Positions 46,013 through 56,817 are shown, numbered from the stretch's first letter. The stretch is 64,000 bases of DNA from Leptodontidium sp. MPI-SDFR-AT-0119 (GCA_020726505.1 JAHLEZ010000018.1:1-64000); one strand, 5' to 3'. Translations and numbers: made by a program. The notes: generated by a model from the sequence alone, not told the origin.

Positions 46013-47971
46013 ATGAGTTCCGTCAATGCGAAGCAGAGCAGGTCAGGGAGACCTCATCCGTACCTCCATGGCAACTTTGCTCCCATACACCGAGTTCAAC
46101 CCCTCACTTCATGCCCATATACCGGATCGATACCTCAAGAACTTGCTGGTGGAGAGTACGTCCGCAACGGTGGTAACGCCTTAAAAGACGAGGACTTGGG
46201 AAGAGATGCACATTGGTTTGATGGAGATGGAATGCTCAGCGGGGTTGCATTTCAGAGAGCAGACGGGTCAATATCTCCAGCATTCGTGAACCAGTACATC
46301 CTCACAGATGCCTACCTCTCGACCCTCACCACGCCATCTCTCCGACTTCCCATCCTACCAAGTATTGCAACACTCGTCAATCCTGCCTCTACCCTGCTAC
46401 GAATTATCCTACGCATCTTTCGAACCCTCCTTCTAGTCCTCCTCTCTCACCTACCGGGTTCGCAGCAAGCAATCAAGAAGATCAGTGTCGCCAATACTGG
46501 AATTCTATATCATGATGGGAGAGCTTTGGCAACTTGTGAAAGTGGACCGCCAATAAGAGTGTCTCTGCCAGGGTTGGAGACTGTGGGTTGGTTTGATGGA
46601 GGCAAAGCAGAAGGAGAGCCGTCCGAGGAGGGAGTGCCTGGAGATACTTTTGGAGGGAATGGTCTTCTTGGATTTATGAAAGAATGGACAACCGCACATC
46701 CTCGAGTCGATCCTGTGACCAAAGACCTTATACTTTTCCATTCAACATTCCTTTCGCCTTTTATCTCCTACTCAATTCTTCCAAGTTCGCAAGACACGTT
46801 TACACCACCAAATCGACTTGTCAATGCCGCAGTCCCTGGTATTGGATCTGCAAAAATGATGCACGACTTTGGAGTTTCTTTTACACACACTATTATCATG
46901 GACCTTCCACTCTCTCTCGATCCTAGGAACCTCGCAAGAAACGAGCCGGTGGTATCTTACGACCCTTCTGGACGCTCTAGATTCGGCATATTTCCAAGAT
47001 GGAACCCTCAAGAAGTTCGCTGGTTTGAGACGAATCCTTGTTGTATCTTCCACACTGCAAATACCTGGGACGAGACAAATATCAATCCGATTACCCGAAA
47101 AGCGGAGATTACAGCAGTCAACATGCTCGCTTGTCGTCTCACGAGTGCTGCACTAGTCTTCAGTGCTGGAGATGTAGCAGCACCCATTCCAAAGCCAGTC
47201 ACATATCCCAAATACGAACCAGAGGAGGAACAGTGCCGGCTTTACTACTACCGTTTTTCACTTTCTTCCTTTGGGAACGAGATAACCCATGAATTCGCTC
47301 TCACTGCGATCCCTTTCGAGTTCCCGTCCATACGGGATGACATGTCGATGTCTTCAGCCCGTTACATTTATGGTTGCTCGGTCTCAGATAGTACTTTCGG
47401 AGCTGCACTGGGTCGAGCAGTCAAGATTGACTCTTTAGTCAAGGTGGATGCCGCTACCCTGATAAATCAAGCACATCGTGCTCCTCCGACTCCCATCACC
47501 GGCTGCGTTGATACAAGAACTGTCGCTGAGATCTTGGCATCAGATGATCGAGAGGATCCGATCAAGGTCTTCAAACTTCCCGAGGGATTCTACGCGCAAG
47601 AGTCGAGATTTGTTCCACGTCAAAATGGGATTTCAGAGGACGATGGATGGATATTATCATATGTTTTTGATGAGAGTCAGCTCGATCGAGATGGGAGTGC
47701 AAGTCTGGGAGCTAAGAGTGAGCTCTGGATCATAGATGCCAAAGAGATGACAGAAGTTGTATGCAAGGTACAACTTCCACAACGAGTACCATACGGCCTA
47801 CATGGGAATTGGTTCGGTGAGCAAGAGATTTTGAACCAGCGGCCTGTGGAAACTATCCGACACCTTCCTATTTCACAGCGAAAAATCTTCAGCGCGCTAG
47901 AAGGTGAAGAGGGTTCTTTCATGAAAGCTTGGATGGGGGTAAGGAACTGGATGTTGGATATCGTGGGATGA
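46013..47971 (+). CDS. carX: Carotenoid cleavage oxygenase, CarX-like
   Basis: Iron-dependent oxygenase of the RPE65/carotenoid oxygenase family, expected to cut beta-carotene symmetrically into two retinal molecules. Start set at ATG 46013 (MSSVNAKQ), giving 652 residues; the frame is open back to ATG 45866 (701). The four iron-binding His are placed in TAHPRVDP, MMHDFGVSFTH, IFHTANTWDE and YGLHGNWF; the early blocks GSIPQELAGGEYVRNGGN and WFDGDGML are also typical. A hydrophobic insert (LLRIILRIFRTLLLVLL, about residue 125) fits membrane contact. No introns. Adjacent synthesis genes and a downstream opsin favour CarX (retinal-forming) over CarT (torulene-cleaving), but sequence alone does not settle this. 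It lies 1.87 kb upstream of the opsin, same strand. Confidence 0.88.
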   Translation: MSSVNAKQSRSGRPHPYLHGNFAPIHRVQPLTSCPYTGSIPQELAGGEYVRNGGNALKDEDLGRDAHWFDGDGMLSGVAFQRADGSISPAFVNQYILTDAYLSTLTTPSLRLPILPSIATLVNPASTLLRIILRIFRTLLLVLLSHLPGSQQAIKKISVANTGILYHDGRALATCESGPPIRVSLPGLETVGWFDGGKAEGEPSEEGVPGDTFGGNGLLGFMKEWTTAHPRVDPVTKDLILFHSTFLSPFISYSILPSSQDTFTPPNRLVNAAVPGIGSAKMMHDFGVSFTHTIIMDLPLSLDPRNLARNEPVVSYDPSGRSRFGIFPRWNPQEVRWFETNPCCIFHTANTWDETNINPITRKAEITAVNMLACRLTSAALVFSAGDVAAPIPKPVTYPKYEPEEEQCRLYYYRFSLSSFGNEITHEFALTAIPFEFPSIRDDMSMSSARYIYGCSVSDSTFGAALGRAVKIDSLVKVDAATLINQAHRAPPTPITGCVDTRTVAEILASDDREDPIKVFKLPEGFYAQESRFVPRQNGISEDDGWILSYVFDESQLDRDGSASLGAKSELWIIDAKEMTEVVCKVQLPQRVPYGLHGNWFGEQEILNQRPVETIRHLPISQRKIFSALEGEEGSFMKAWMGVRNWMLDIVG

Positions 47972-49837
47972 GTTTGGAATATCGTTTTATGGAGGTGGGC
48001 TCATCATTTGGAGTGGTTCATATTGGTAGGGGGGTTACTTCATTACTTTGGGTTCAAAAATTGCGTCTGCAGTTGGAAACTCGTATTGTACAAATATCGC
48101 ATTTTGCATTTTCCGGCGTTTGGGATTGGCCGGCTTCCTTTCATGGCAAACATACCCTATCACATTTGCATCATCACATGAGTCTGGAGGAAGAAAGGAT
48201 AGGAATGGGGGACGATTAGACGGATTATGGGCTACGAATACTCAAAAGCAGCTAGTCATTCTGCTTCGCATAATAATAATGAAAATACATTTTCAGGTCA
48301 AGTCATGTCAAGCACTAGTTAAAGAGTCTGGGCCTCCGGTGAGCCCATCTCTCCTCGGGTCTCGTTGCCGGGTATTTGTCAGGGCAGCGAGCCAGTCTTT
48401 CGCTCTGGCCGTCCGGAGCAAAACTCCCATCCACTCTTAAACTCAAGACATCTTGAGAGCCTCTGTGAGAACCTAGGTAGTAGCAGATTTCGTTGAAGAG
48501 TGATGACGTTTGTGATTTTTCTGGGTTTGATATTGAAATCGTCAAGTCTAGTCTAGTTGGTCTAGTCAGGAGGTCAAAGTTGGGTGGTGCGGCACCTGCG
48601 GGCACCGTCTCTCTCTACCTCTTGGTCTGGATTCTGAGAAACCGTTTAGAGAGCCAGCCGGATGTTACGGGAGCTAAACCCTCTTTAGTTGGCTGTGGAT
48701 TTTTCTTTTCTTATTTTATAAGGGAATCTGATTGTGATGACTTTAGACTATTCACCTTACCTCTCTCACCTTATTCTTTCGTGGTTTCGGACATTATCCT
48801 TTTCTTTTTCTTTTCCCTTTTTTTTTTTAAGGGAAGAGAGGAGAGGGAGAATAGTCATGACGTGAGTATGGAATTTCTAAGATTACCCATCCCCTTGGCA
48901 GTCAGTCGTTCGGATTAGAACTTGGTTAATGGACGACGGCGTGGTTGGTTGAGATCGAGGAGGTTAGACAGGGGGATGGTGGATCTTGAAAAAGCTTGGG
49001 CTTGATCGACAGCCGAGATGGTAGCTTTGTGACCTTTTTCTTCCTTTTCACGAACATCAAGTATTATCAGATGCCCTTTTTAGTGAGGTAGCGTAAGTTC
49101 TTTGTCCTTGATGCATATCGTGAGTGCCGAGATGCTTGTTTGCTTTACTTTATTTGCTGGATTGCTTGATTCAAGTGCCGAGTGGCGTCCGGATATACAC
49201 ATATCGTCTTCGCTTTTTCGTTTTGGTTGTGAGTATCTTTTTGGTAGGATTTATCGATAATTGGTATACATGAGGGTCTTTTAGAAGTGTCTATGATTCC
49301 ATGTTTATGAAGCTTTTGAGAGCACGAATCGCTTTTCTTTGTTGCGACAATTGTTGTCTGATGACCCTCCGGCAAGCATCATCGCCTCCGACTAGCCTCG
49401 GCCAGGTACCTTCATAGTTGGCAGATCTTTTCAAACACCCATTTTTGAGAAAATCTAGGAAAATTTGCTAGCAGCATGAGTTAGTTGCACTCCCATCTCA
49501 TGTGGCCTTCTCCAATCAACACGATCCCAAAATGGCAGGGACTAACCTATTGAGCATCAATAACGTCACTTCACTTGCACCTTCTCTTCGTGATACATGT
49601 CAATACATCAGTCCAGCAAGTGCATGCATGGGATGAAGCTTCCCAATATATTGCTCTCACCCCTCATAAGTCGCTTTCCTTTGTTTTCCTTCCTGCTTCC
49701 TCCATCCTTCAACAACAGCACTCTCTCGCATCACTCTACCACGTTTTTGGACAATTGCACCTTTGCATCCCTTGCTCCTAAACTTCAAATACTCGTCTTC
49801 TGCCTCTGAATACCTTGACACGTCAATCAAGATCAAG
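47972..49837. other. Region between carX-like gene and opsin
   Basis: 1.87 kb without a supported gene. It holds a T-rich run near 48800-48833 followed by a GA-rich run, and a pyrimidine-rich leader-like stretch just before the opsin ATG (49660-49800). Presumably the carX-like terminator and the opsin promoter. Confidence 0.4.
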
Positions 49838-51042
49838 ATGTCGTCTGATCAGCTGGTTGGCAGAGACGCCTTGTCTACCAACCCCAATGAGTTCCACTAC
49901 CCGGCGATGTCCAACATCAACATCACCTCTCGTATGTATCTCTCCTGCGATCTCCAAACTACGTCGCTGACATTGTCTTTATACAGACGGTTCGAACCTC
50001 TACTGGGCTGTCTCTGCTTTCATGGGCCTCAGTGCGATCCTTTTCTTGGCACATGGTCACTTCGTGGTTGGCCGCAAACATGCTGGTAGACTTCAGTACA
50101 TGATCTTCCACTACATCACTGCAGCAATCTGCTTCGTGGCTTGCATCGCATACTTCACGATGGCTTCCAATCTCGGATATGCTGCCATTCAGGTCGAATT
50201 CCAGCGAAACGACCCAGTTGTCCGCGGTCTGTATCGGGAGATCTTCTATGTTCGATACATCGACTGGGTCATCACCACTCCTGTAAGCATCTTCGTCGAT
50301 CTTGTGCTTCTCCTTGCTAATAGACTTCTAGCTTCTTCTCCTCGATGTTCTCTTGACCGCCGGTCTTCCATGGCCCACCATCCTGATCACCGTTCTCGTC
50401 GACGAAATCATGATCGTCACTGGGCTCGTTGGTGCCCTCGTTACTTCGCAATACAAATGGGGTTACTTTGTCTTCGCGATGGTCTCCCTATTCTTCATCT
50501 TATACCAGGTTTCTTACGTCGGACAAAAACACGCCAGTGGTATCAACGCCAGAAACAACACAGACATCGGCAGGTCATACATGTTAGCCGCTGGCTGGAC
50601 AATGGCCTTGTGGTTCCTTTATCCAATTGCCTGGGGCCTCTCTGAGGGTGGAAATGTCATCTCTCCCGATTCCGAAGCCATCTTCTACAGTGTCCTCGAT
50701 GTTCTGGCCAAGCCTGGATTCGGCCTCGTCTTACTCTTTGCCCACCGAAACATAGAACCTGCCGATCTTGGTATTTTCATCCGTGACTACAACACACCTC
50801 CCTACTACAATGATGGCTCTCGTAGTCGTAAGGAGGAACACAGCAATGGACTTGATGGTGCCAATGACGAACCCGCAGACAATGGTGTTCATGGAAACAA
50901 CGGTCAGTCGTCCAATGGTGCTCACAACAATGGCCATGCAGGGAATGGAGTCCAGAACAACGGCCATGCAGGAAATGGTGCACTCCCAGCAAATGGTACC
51001 TCTCGACCAGCAAACGGTGCCCAAGGAATGGCCCAGCCATGA
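49838..51042 (+). CDS. carO: Microbial (type I) rhodopsin, CarO-like
   Basis: Seven-helix retinal protein. Three exons: 49838-49931, 49987-50282 and 50332-51042 (1,101 nt, 366 residues). Helix C reads RYIDWVITTPLLLLDVLL, so Asp124 and Asp135 correspond to bacteriorhodopsin D85 and D96, the proton acceptor and donor. Helix G has VLDVLAKPGFGLVLL with Asp253 and the retinal Lys257 (D212, K216). Glu235 and Glu245 match E194 and E204, the release group. It should therefore be a light-driven proton pump, as shown for Fusarium CarO; opsin-related chaperones lack the Lys. After helix G the last 65 residues are a hydrophilic tail of NNGHAGNG-type repeats, unusual for this family. Retinal would come from the CarX-like enzyme upstream. 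Confidence 0.93.
50840..51030 (+). repeat. Coding repeat in the opsin tail
   Basis: Imperfect 27-bp units (AACAATGGCCATGCAGGGAA and AACAACGGCCATGCAGGAAA are the clearest pair) encode the Asn/Gly/His-rich opsin tail. The repeat keeps frame and is rich in AAC/GGT/CAT codons. Confidence 0.65.
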
Positions 51043-52288
51043 TCTGCCACATGACAACTCGATCATCCTAAGTCCGAACACTCCCTCTTGACTTGCATTA
51101 TGCCATGATATCTTTGTGTTTGTTTCTGCTCACTTGGCGCTGTTCGTCGGCTGCAACTCTTTTCAATGTATTGCTAGTGGACTTAATGTGGGAGTTTGTT
51201 ATCGTGTGGGTTGCGACGTTCTCGGGGTTCTTTTCATTTCATTTGTATCCGGTGGGTGTGTTTCACAGCCCATGAATAGTTTAATGCCTGTATCTGATAC
51301 CATGGGGACTGGGAAGCGATGCAGTACGTAGAACTTAATTCAACACTTCTTCATCACCTCGTTTGACCTGGTCGGTCCGAACCTTGCTTATGTGAAGTGT
51401 CCGGTCTTGTGACCCAAATTCAACACGAATAAGTTTAATACTGCGACGATTTGAATAGGATGAGGTCGGCTGGGATGGTGGCACCTTTCGCCACATACGG
51501 TATTCGACACCAATTACCAAATGTACCCAGGTCACCAAACACGGCATTCCAACCAACCCTACCTATGTCACAATAGGTGTGCGGCGTGTGACGTTCGAAA
51601 ACCAACAATCCGACTTCCCTGCGCACCGGTGCTGACACAGCTGCCAACAACAACGCTATGTTTCCACACGCTGCGACGGACGCGGTTCCTGAGTGGACTG
51701 GGTGCCTAATATTCTATCAGCATTGAAGTCCTAGAGTCCAAGCAATCTGCCTCGTTTCTGCAGGTGCCCTTTATGTATGCATCATTGGTTGCCATATTCC
51801 GCCAGGAGAAAATCCCAACATTTGTGCTCTGCCAGCGAGGTGAGGTGATGCGTGGTGATGCGAGGCCAGGTAAGGAGGACTGAGGCCGCGATAGCATTGC
51901 GATCCAACGTCCGGACGACGTTGAAGTTTACGTCACATTATGCAGGTTGCTATGCAACTGATCATACAAGCTGAGTTGATATAAATGAGACCAGATCAGT
52001 GAGTTGACTGTTATTAGGCTAACGTGCAACGCTACAGCTCGAAATTCAACGACCATCCTGGGGAACTATGATTTTGTCCCCCGCCATATGCTTCCAAAAA
52101 TCAGTCTGATGAGATAGTTCCCTTTTGCTGTAATCGGTATTCCCATATATTATCCCTGCCTCCCCACGGATAAATGCTGAGAAAGTGCTTCGCATTAGTC
52201 TGGTGTGGCTTGAAAGTCCTGCTGGCTTTGTTAGAGACTAGGTAGTGAAAAGGGTTAGGGGGGGGGGGGGGGGGGGGGGGGGGGTTAT
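51043..52288. other. Region after opsin, with 27-base poly-G
   Basis: No supported gene. An uninterrupted run of 27 G lies at 52258-52284, directly beside the end of the small minus-strand frame at 52289. Confidence 0.45.
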
Positions 52289-52573
52289 TTACGCTAGTTG
52301 GTTATTGGCATAATTAACCTTCCAAAATTGTGTCGGAATATTGTGAAGGTCAGGACGACGATCACGAACATTGAAGTCACACAAAATCCAAACATATTTC
52401 GAAGCGGAGTTATCAAAGTCCGTGGGGCAATGAATGAAATCTTGGTCGTTGCTGAAGTGCCTCGATAGCTTCAAAATGGCAAAGTCGTTAGCGACCTGTT
52501 GTGCTCGATGACTTGGTAGGCTCGGGACATCGAGTGTATTATAACGGATAGCAATACGAAGCTCTTCTGTCAT
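52289..52573 (-). CDS. Small unrecognised ORF
   Basis: Opens at a true ATG (52573, MTEELRIAIRYNTLDV) and runs 94 codons, with SRHFSNDQDFIHCPTDFD and KYVWILCDFNVRDRRPDL before its stop next to the poly-G tract. It reads like the piece of a larger fungal protein, and no splice sites extend it convincingly. No domain recognised. It may be the end of a truncated gene. Confidence 0.35.
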   Translation of the reverse strand: MTEELRIAIRYNTLDVPSLPSHRAQQVANDFAILKLSRHFSNDQDFIHCPTDFDNSASKYVWILCDFNVRDRRPDLHNIPTQFWKVNYANNQLA

Positions 52574-53133
52574 TTCTGGAGGGTTTTGGAGATTAGAAGT
52601 TGGTATAAACGCTTGGGAAGTCGAGCTGCGTAGAAAGATATGGAAGAAGGGCTTCTACAAGCGAGATGAATTACTCAACTTGACTTTAGTTTGGCTGCAC
52701 GTTTTTGATTCGTTCTTGGTGAAGCCAACTACAGGAGGGTGGTAAGGAGGTGGTTAGGAAACTGAGGAAGAACACGTGCGGAAAGAGGAGAACCATGAGC
52801 TGCTTTTAGTGTTACTACCTAAGGCATCTATGCTTCATGAGGCCCAGCCACAGGTCGGACAAACATGAGATATTTCCCATCCACGCCTCACCAATCAGAA
52901 CCAAACCACCTACGCTCCCGCCCTTTTATTAACAAAAGGTCCAACACTGTCTTGCAAATCTGTGAGATCGTGTAAGCTTCTTTCTTCAAGAGACGAGGAC
53001 GACTTGATACGGATACATCAGGTAGAATTAGGAGGAGATTGCCCTTAGCATGCTTTGCATTTTCTATCATGGTCTTCTTGTGGATATCGGGCTCGGGTTC
53101 GCTGATGAGGCGGGCAAGTGATGCCGTTCCGAA
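52574..53133. other. Gene-poor stretch
   Basis: A minus-strand frame at 52888-53139 is open (PEPDIHKKTMIENAKHAKGN) but I cannot support a gene from it. Confidence 0.25.
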
Positions 53134-53433
53134 TTGCATTTGGACAATTTCTGTTATCTCGCGCCAATCCTTACCTCGGTACCAGTTGCTGAGTATCAGG
53201 AGTGGCCCTTGCCATACTATATCTTCAAACGCATCAGGATCGGGGATAATGTGACGTATAATCTTGAGTTCAAACTGCCATCGATCTCGGAATACCTTCG
53301 CCTACCAATTAATCCCGGGGCATTGGACTTTAATCACAACGCTGCTGTACATTCTAAGACACACCAAGCACCGTTGAAACCAATGAAGAGCAAGGTTCCA
53401 TGGAAAAAAGAAGAGGGTGCAAAGCTGCTCTAG
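53134..53433 (+). pseudogene. C-terminal fragment of an unknown fungal protein
   Basis: The plus-strand frame includes EYQEWPLPYYIFKRIRIGDN, VTYNLEFKLPSISEYLRLPI and a basic end before its TAG/TAG stop at 53431-53433. The KR-x-RIG-x-x-VTYNLEF-x-LP block recurs at the ends of many uncharacterised fungal proteins. No upstream exon is found, so I read it as a fragment. Function unknown. Confidence 0.35.
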
Positions 53434-53538
53434 ATGTAGAATGAAGACCGTTCGTGGGAATACATCTTTGCTGCCCTCCCTAACCGAAGTGAAGGGTCTA
53501 TCCGGGTGCGAGGCGGCCTCGGCAGGAAACCTCCAAAG

Positions 53539-53795
53539 ATGCCTCTGGGTTCACTCCCCTCCACCGCGCGGTCCAATATGGCCATCAGTAAATCGAGCGT
53601 CACCTCCTATCCCACGGTGCAGATACCTCTGCGACTACTACCTCTGGGGGCATCCCCACCCTGCACCTCGCCATAGCGGCCCGCGATGCAGAGATGGCGC
53701 GCATCCTGCTCGACCACGGTGCCTTTATCGAACTTCCGACAGGGCAGTGCGGTTTGACACCGCTCCCAAGTTTTACATACTTCTACTTCCTCTAA
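53539..53795 (+). pseudogene. Ankyrin-repeat fragment
   Basis: In one frame: GFTPLHRAVQYGHQ, a TAA (53589-53591, Glu/Gln expected), IERHLLSHGADTS, then a second unit IPTLHLAIAARDAEMARILL, DHGAFIELPTGQCGLTPL. The G-x-TPLH-x-A...LL-x-HGA pattern defines ankyrin repeats, a protein-binding scaffold. Two repeats and the start of a third remain before the frame ends; there is no start codon or partner domain. A fragment of one of the large ankyrin proteins common in fungi. Confidence 0.6.
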
Positions 53796-54123
53796 ACCTA
53801 GGACGCCACAGAATGGGATGTATCTCTACCACCATCCGCGCATCTTGTACCATGTTCGAACCAAGTCTTGATAAATCCGCGTTTCGTCTTCGATATCTTC
53901 GATCAGCAGCGGTACCGCCCGTTGATCGTCGGCACTATCTTCCAGCAAAAGAAGAGGCAGTGCTTGCGTTGACTATCTTCTAGTTCCCCTTGGAGAATGT
54001 CAAAAAGTACGGGATCTTGCGACGCCCGAGGTTTTGGAGGGTTCTTTTGTTTCCCTTCAAGTCGTGAACGTGGCTAGTTATTGAGTTTGTCCTGTTCCCT
54101 AGCACTCGAGATAGAGCCATGGT

Positions 54124-54545
54124 TTGAAGCGGGAGAAAGAGGGAAAGAGCTTTTTCGAGAAATATATTCCAAATTGTCAGGATCCAAATATTTGGGAAGA
54201 TGATGAATGGGAGCCTTTGAGTACGGAGGATGTGGAGTTGTTGAGAAGATTCGCGATTTATAATTTCGATGTGCTGGATGACATTGAGATTGGGAAGTGC
54301 AGGTAATTATTCTGAGTATGAGAATGCGTTTGGACCGTTTGCGAGCTGGCTTGGGAAAGCGAGAGGATTGCGGGATCCTTCGTTTGGGGATCCTGATACG
54401 CTGGATGATCTTTTGGATAATGCGAAGCGAGGAGCAGTTCATGAGCTGATGTTGCTTTTGGTGGCGTATGAGCACCTAATCAGCATTTTCGTGAATGGTC
54501 ATGGAGGATTTGGGCATGGGAGATATCACCAGAACAAGCCGGTTT
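54124..54545 (+). pseudogene. Unrecognised gene end with one frameshift
   Basis: A plus-strand frame with IWEDDEWEPLSTEDVELLRR and FDVLDDIEIGKC stops at 54304-54306; another phase continues at once with NYSEYENAFGPFASWLGKAR and LDDLLDNAKRGAVHELMLLL. One base indel at 54300-54303 would join them (or an intron starting GTAATT). Homology-like sequence fades after about 54545, where the opposite strand carries a different gene scrap. Family not recognised. Confidence 0.35.
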
Positions 54546-54691
54546 GGAGGGGAAGATCAGGAAAGTCCCTGTGGTTCTTTTTGATGTTCATCCAAGTTGA
54601 GAAAATCACCATGCCTGTTGATATCGAAGTAAAGGCCCCAGTATCAACGGCTTTACCATCCCGAGGTCGGGTACGCGTCGCATCGACGTGG

Positions 54692-55102
54692 TTACGGCGA
54701 GCGATGAACACGCTGGACTGTGATGAGGCTCGCCCCGAGATAGCCTGCAAGAAAGCTGAGGTGTGGTCCAGCGAACAGCGGGATCATGTTGACCAGCGAC
54801 ATGGTTCCAGCACGCAGACCGGCCTTCGTGATGTTCAAAAATCCGAAGCGGAGGCCAAAGACATTTTCGAAGCTGAGGCAGGAGACATTCGCTGTCATGT
54901 ATATTAGCTGCACGAGGACTTGGGCGCGGCTCCACGGACCTAGAGATTGGTGACGGTGGAGGAGATATGGGTAGGTGAGATGTTTGGACGCTCATCTGGA
55001 AACATAGTGGACGGCTGGTACAAGAAGGGGGAGAAGGTTCACTGCGAAGAAGAGCACGAAGATGCCGCCCGCGGCAATGGCGTATTCTTGCGTAGCGTCC
55101 AT
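54692..55102 (-). pseudogene. Ferric reductase-like membrane domain, N-terminal fragment
   Basis: From an ATG at 55102 the minus strand encodes a first membrane segment (IAAGGIFVLFFAVNLLPLLV), then a TGA at 54988-54990 (CGA to TGA) and, in the same frame, PWSRAQVLVQLIYMTAN, LNITKAGLRAGTMSLVNMIP, LFAGPHLSFLAGYLG and TVQRVHRS. The AGLRAG...N-x-IPLF-x-GPHLSFLA and R-x-HRS blocks are typical of the transmembrane part of fungal ferric-chelate reductases (NOX/FRE superfamily), where His residues bind haem. The frame then stops; later membrane helices and the FAD/NAD domains are missing. A truncated relic. Confidence 0.55.
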
Positions 55103-55263
55103 GAAGTAGGGGTTGGAAGCTGCAAACGAGAGGAGCTAGACGTATAGAGGGAGATGAAGGTTTGCAGAAAGGAGAGTCGTGAAAATATGCAGCAAGGAGC
55201 GTAATACATGGGCACAGAAAGGAGCGTGGTGAACGTATGCAGAATGAGTGAGTTGAATGATTG

Positions 55264-55426
55264 TACGAAAGGGGGTTTTCAGTGGTTCTCGCCCACCCCA
55301 GCTATTCTGCCTTAACATTTAAGGAAATTTATGGAGAAAATTCTAGAATTTCAGACTTTGGATCGAAAGAACAACCTTGCTGCCTTACAAGGGTGGGCGA
55401 GAACCACCGAAAACCCCCTTTCGTAC
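55264..55426. repeat. Inverted repeat pair, 35-bp arms
   Basis: TACGAAAGGGGGTTTTC... at 55264-55298 is repeated in inverse orientation at 55391-55425, with one mismatch over about 35 bases (including GTGGTTCTCGCCCACCC). The 92-bp loop holds a TTAACATTTAAGG stretch. It could form a stem-loop, or be the ends of a tiny or solo foldback element. No target duplication is obvious. Confidence 0.65.
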
Positions 55427-55648
55427 CTCTGTAAGAGAAGATCGGAAAGAAGGGTGGGGAGAGGGATAACCAGCGGGCAGACGATGGACATTAATAGAAG
55501 GTTGAAATTGCGGTTCCTTCAGGGCGGTTCTTGGAAAAAAGTGTGGTCCTTGATTAAAAGACTCCGCAAAGTGCGGCAACAGAGAGCAGCTGAACAATCA
55601 CAGGACCGCGACATCGAAAAAATGCTTGAAAAAGCCAGGGATATCTAA
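55331..55648 (+). other. Basic open frame starting inside the inverted repeat
   Basis: A 105-codon frame with a true ATG (MEKILEFQTLDRKN) that crosses the right arm of the inverted repeat and ends basic and coiled-coil-like (IKRLRKVRQQRAAEQSQDRD). No family recognised and no splice signals; low support as a gene. Confidence 0.25.
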
Positions 55649-56473
55649 GCCAGAATTGGGTGCAAGCCGATCGATTATCGGCAGTTCTTCAAAGCTGAGA
55701 CGGGTGTTCAAGCCCCCAAACGCCACAACCTAACATTTTGTGGGAGCAGTTGAAGGTCTGAGATTTAGGGCGCACAACCAGTTTGCTTGTGAATATGGGC
55801 GCCCCACCGATTCCCCGTCTTATTTTCGATGGAAATAAACACCCACAGAGATTTGTCGTAGCGGCTCGGAAGGGGAGGTCGGGAACGATGGTCTAAGTGA
55901 TTTTAATGCCGAATGAGGACGGAATTGAAAACAAATGTTAAGGTGAGATCCCGACTATTTCGGTCCGAGCAAATACAGTAGCTTTGCGGCATTTTGTTTT
56001 TCTCGGCATTTGTGATTCACTTCAATTATTTAAATCATCTCATCAAAACCTAGCTTCCTCAGATTGTACAAATATCGGATGGTATTCCCCGCGTCCCAGA
56101 AATAATATGTAAGCTACACACGGGAACAAGTTCATCTATGCTTGTTTGATCCAGAAGTTGGAGGTGTGAGAATCCTTCCAAACAGCAATGAATCACCGTC
56201 ATGAGGTTCCACTGGTCTCAGATGATCCCGAGTCGGAGTCTTCCGCCAGAACCTTTTTTTTCTTCCTCCTTTCTTCTTTTCCCCTTTCCTTCCTTTTGGT
56301 GTCAACAACGCGGAGCCCGGACACATTTCCTATTCGATTAGGGAGAGCTTCCCTCTGCCAATAGCAGGAAACCGTTTTTTTGTGGCTTTCGGCTGCTTGC
56401 TAGGCGCTTTGCGGGCTTTTAGTGGATAATTGGCTTCACTAAAGTACGAGAAGCATTTATATTTCTACGATAT
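55649..56473. other. Gene-poor stretch
   Basis: Nothing recognisable on either strand. Confidence 0.3.
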
Positions 56474-56817
56474 TGTCACGATCACGGGACTGGTAAACCA
56501 TAGGCTCAGCAATCTAATAATTTGGATTAGTCGGAGACCCTAATTCACGTGATAGATCAGGATCTAGGGCACTAATCTGGGATCCTAGATCAGGAGCGGC
56601 GGCTATGATCCAGGATCCATGGGAGACGAAGGTTCTATATAACGCTGGGTTTTTACCCCTTAGATAGAAGCTTCGTGCTTAATTTACCTTTCATAGCAAT
56701 TGTAACTCATTGTTACCTTTGCTTGTAACACGTTCGATTCTCATCGAATACTATGTGCTATTACTCACTTCATTCTCGATACCAACCAACGTACGTAGAA
56801 GACCTACGAGCGTTACA
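56474..56817 (+). mobile_element. Possible solo LTR
   Basis: A 344-bp stretch beginning TGTCACG and ending CGTTACA, so its ends are short imperfect inverted repeats of the TG...CA type. Inside are a TATA-like CTATATAACG near 56636 and repeated GATC(C/T)-rich words. No internal retrotransposon genes, primer-binding site or second LTR are seen, and I find no clear target duplication. Suggestive only. Confidence 0.3.

Noticed and set aside
46505..47211. Minus-strand frames inside the carX-like gene
   Set aside because: They lie opposite the long conserved oxygenase frame and have no features of their own.
52258..52284. Poly-G preceded by AGGGTTAGGG, considered as a telomere trace
   Set aside because: Only one and a half telomere-like units are present; the rest is plain poly-G, and sequence continues on both sides.
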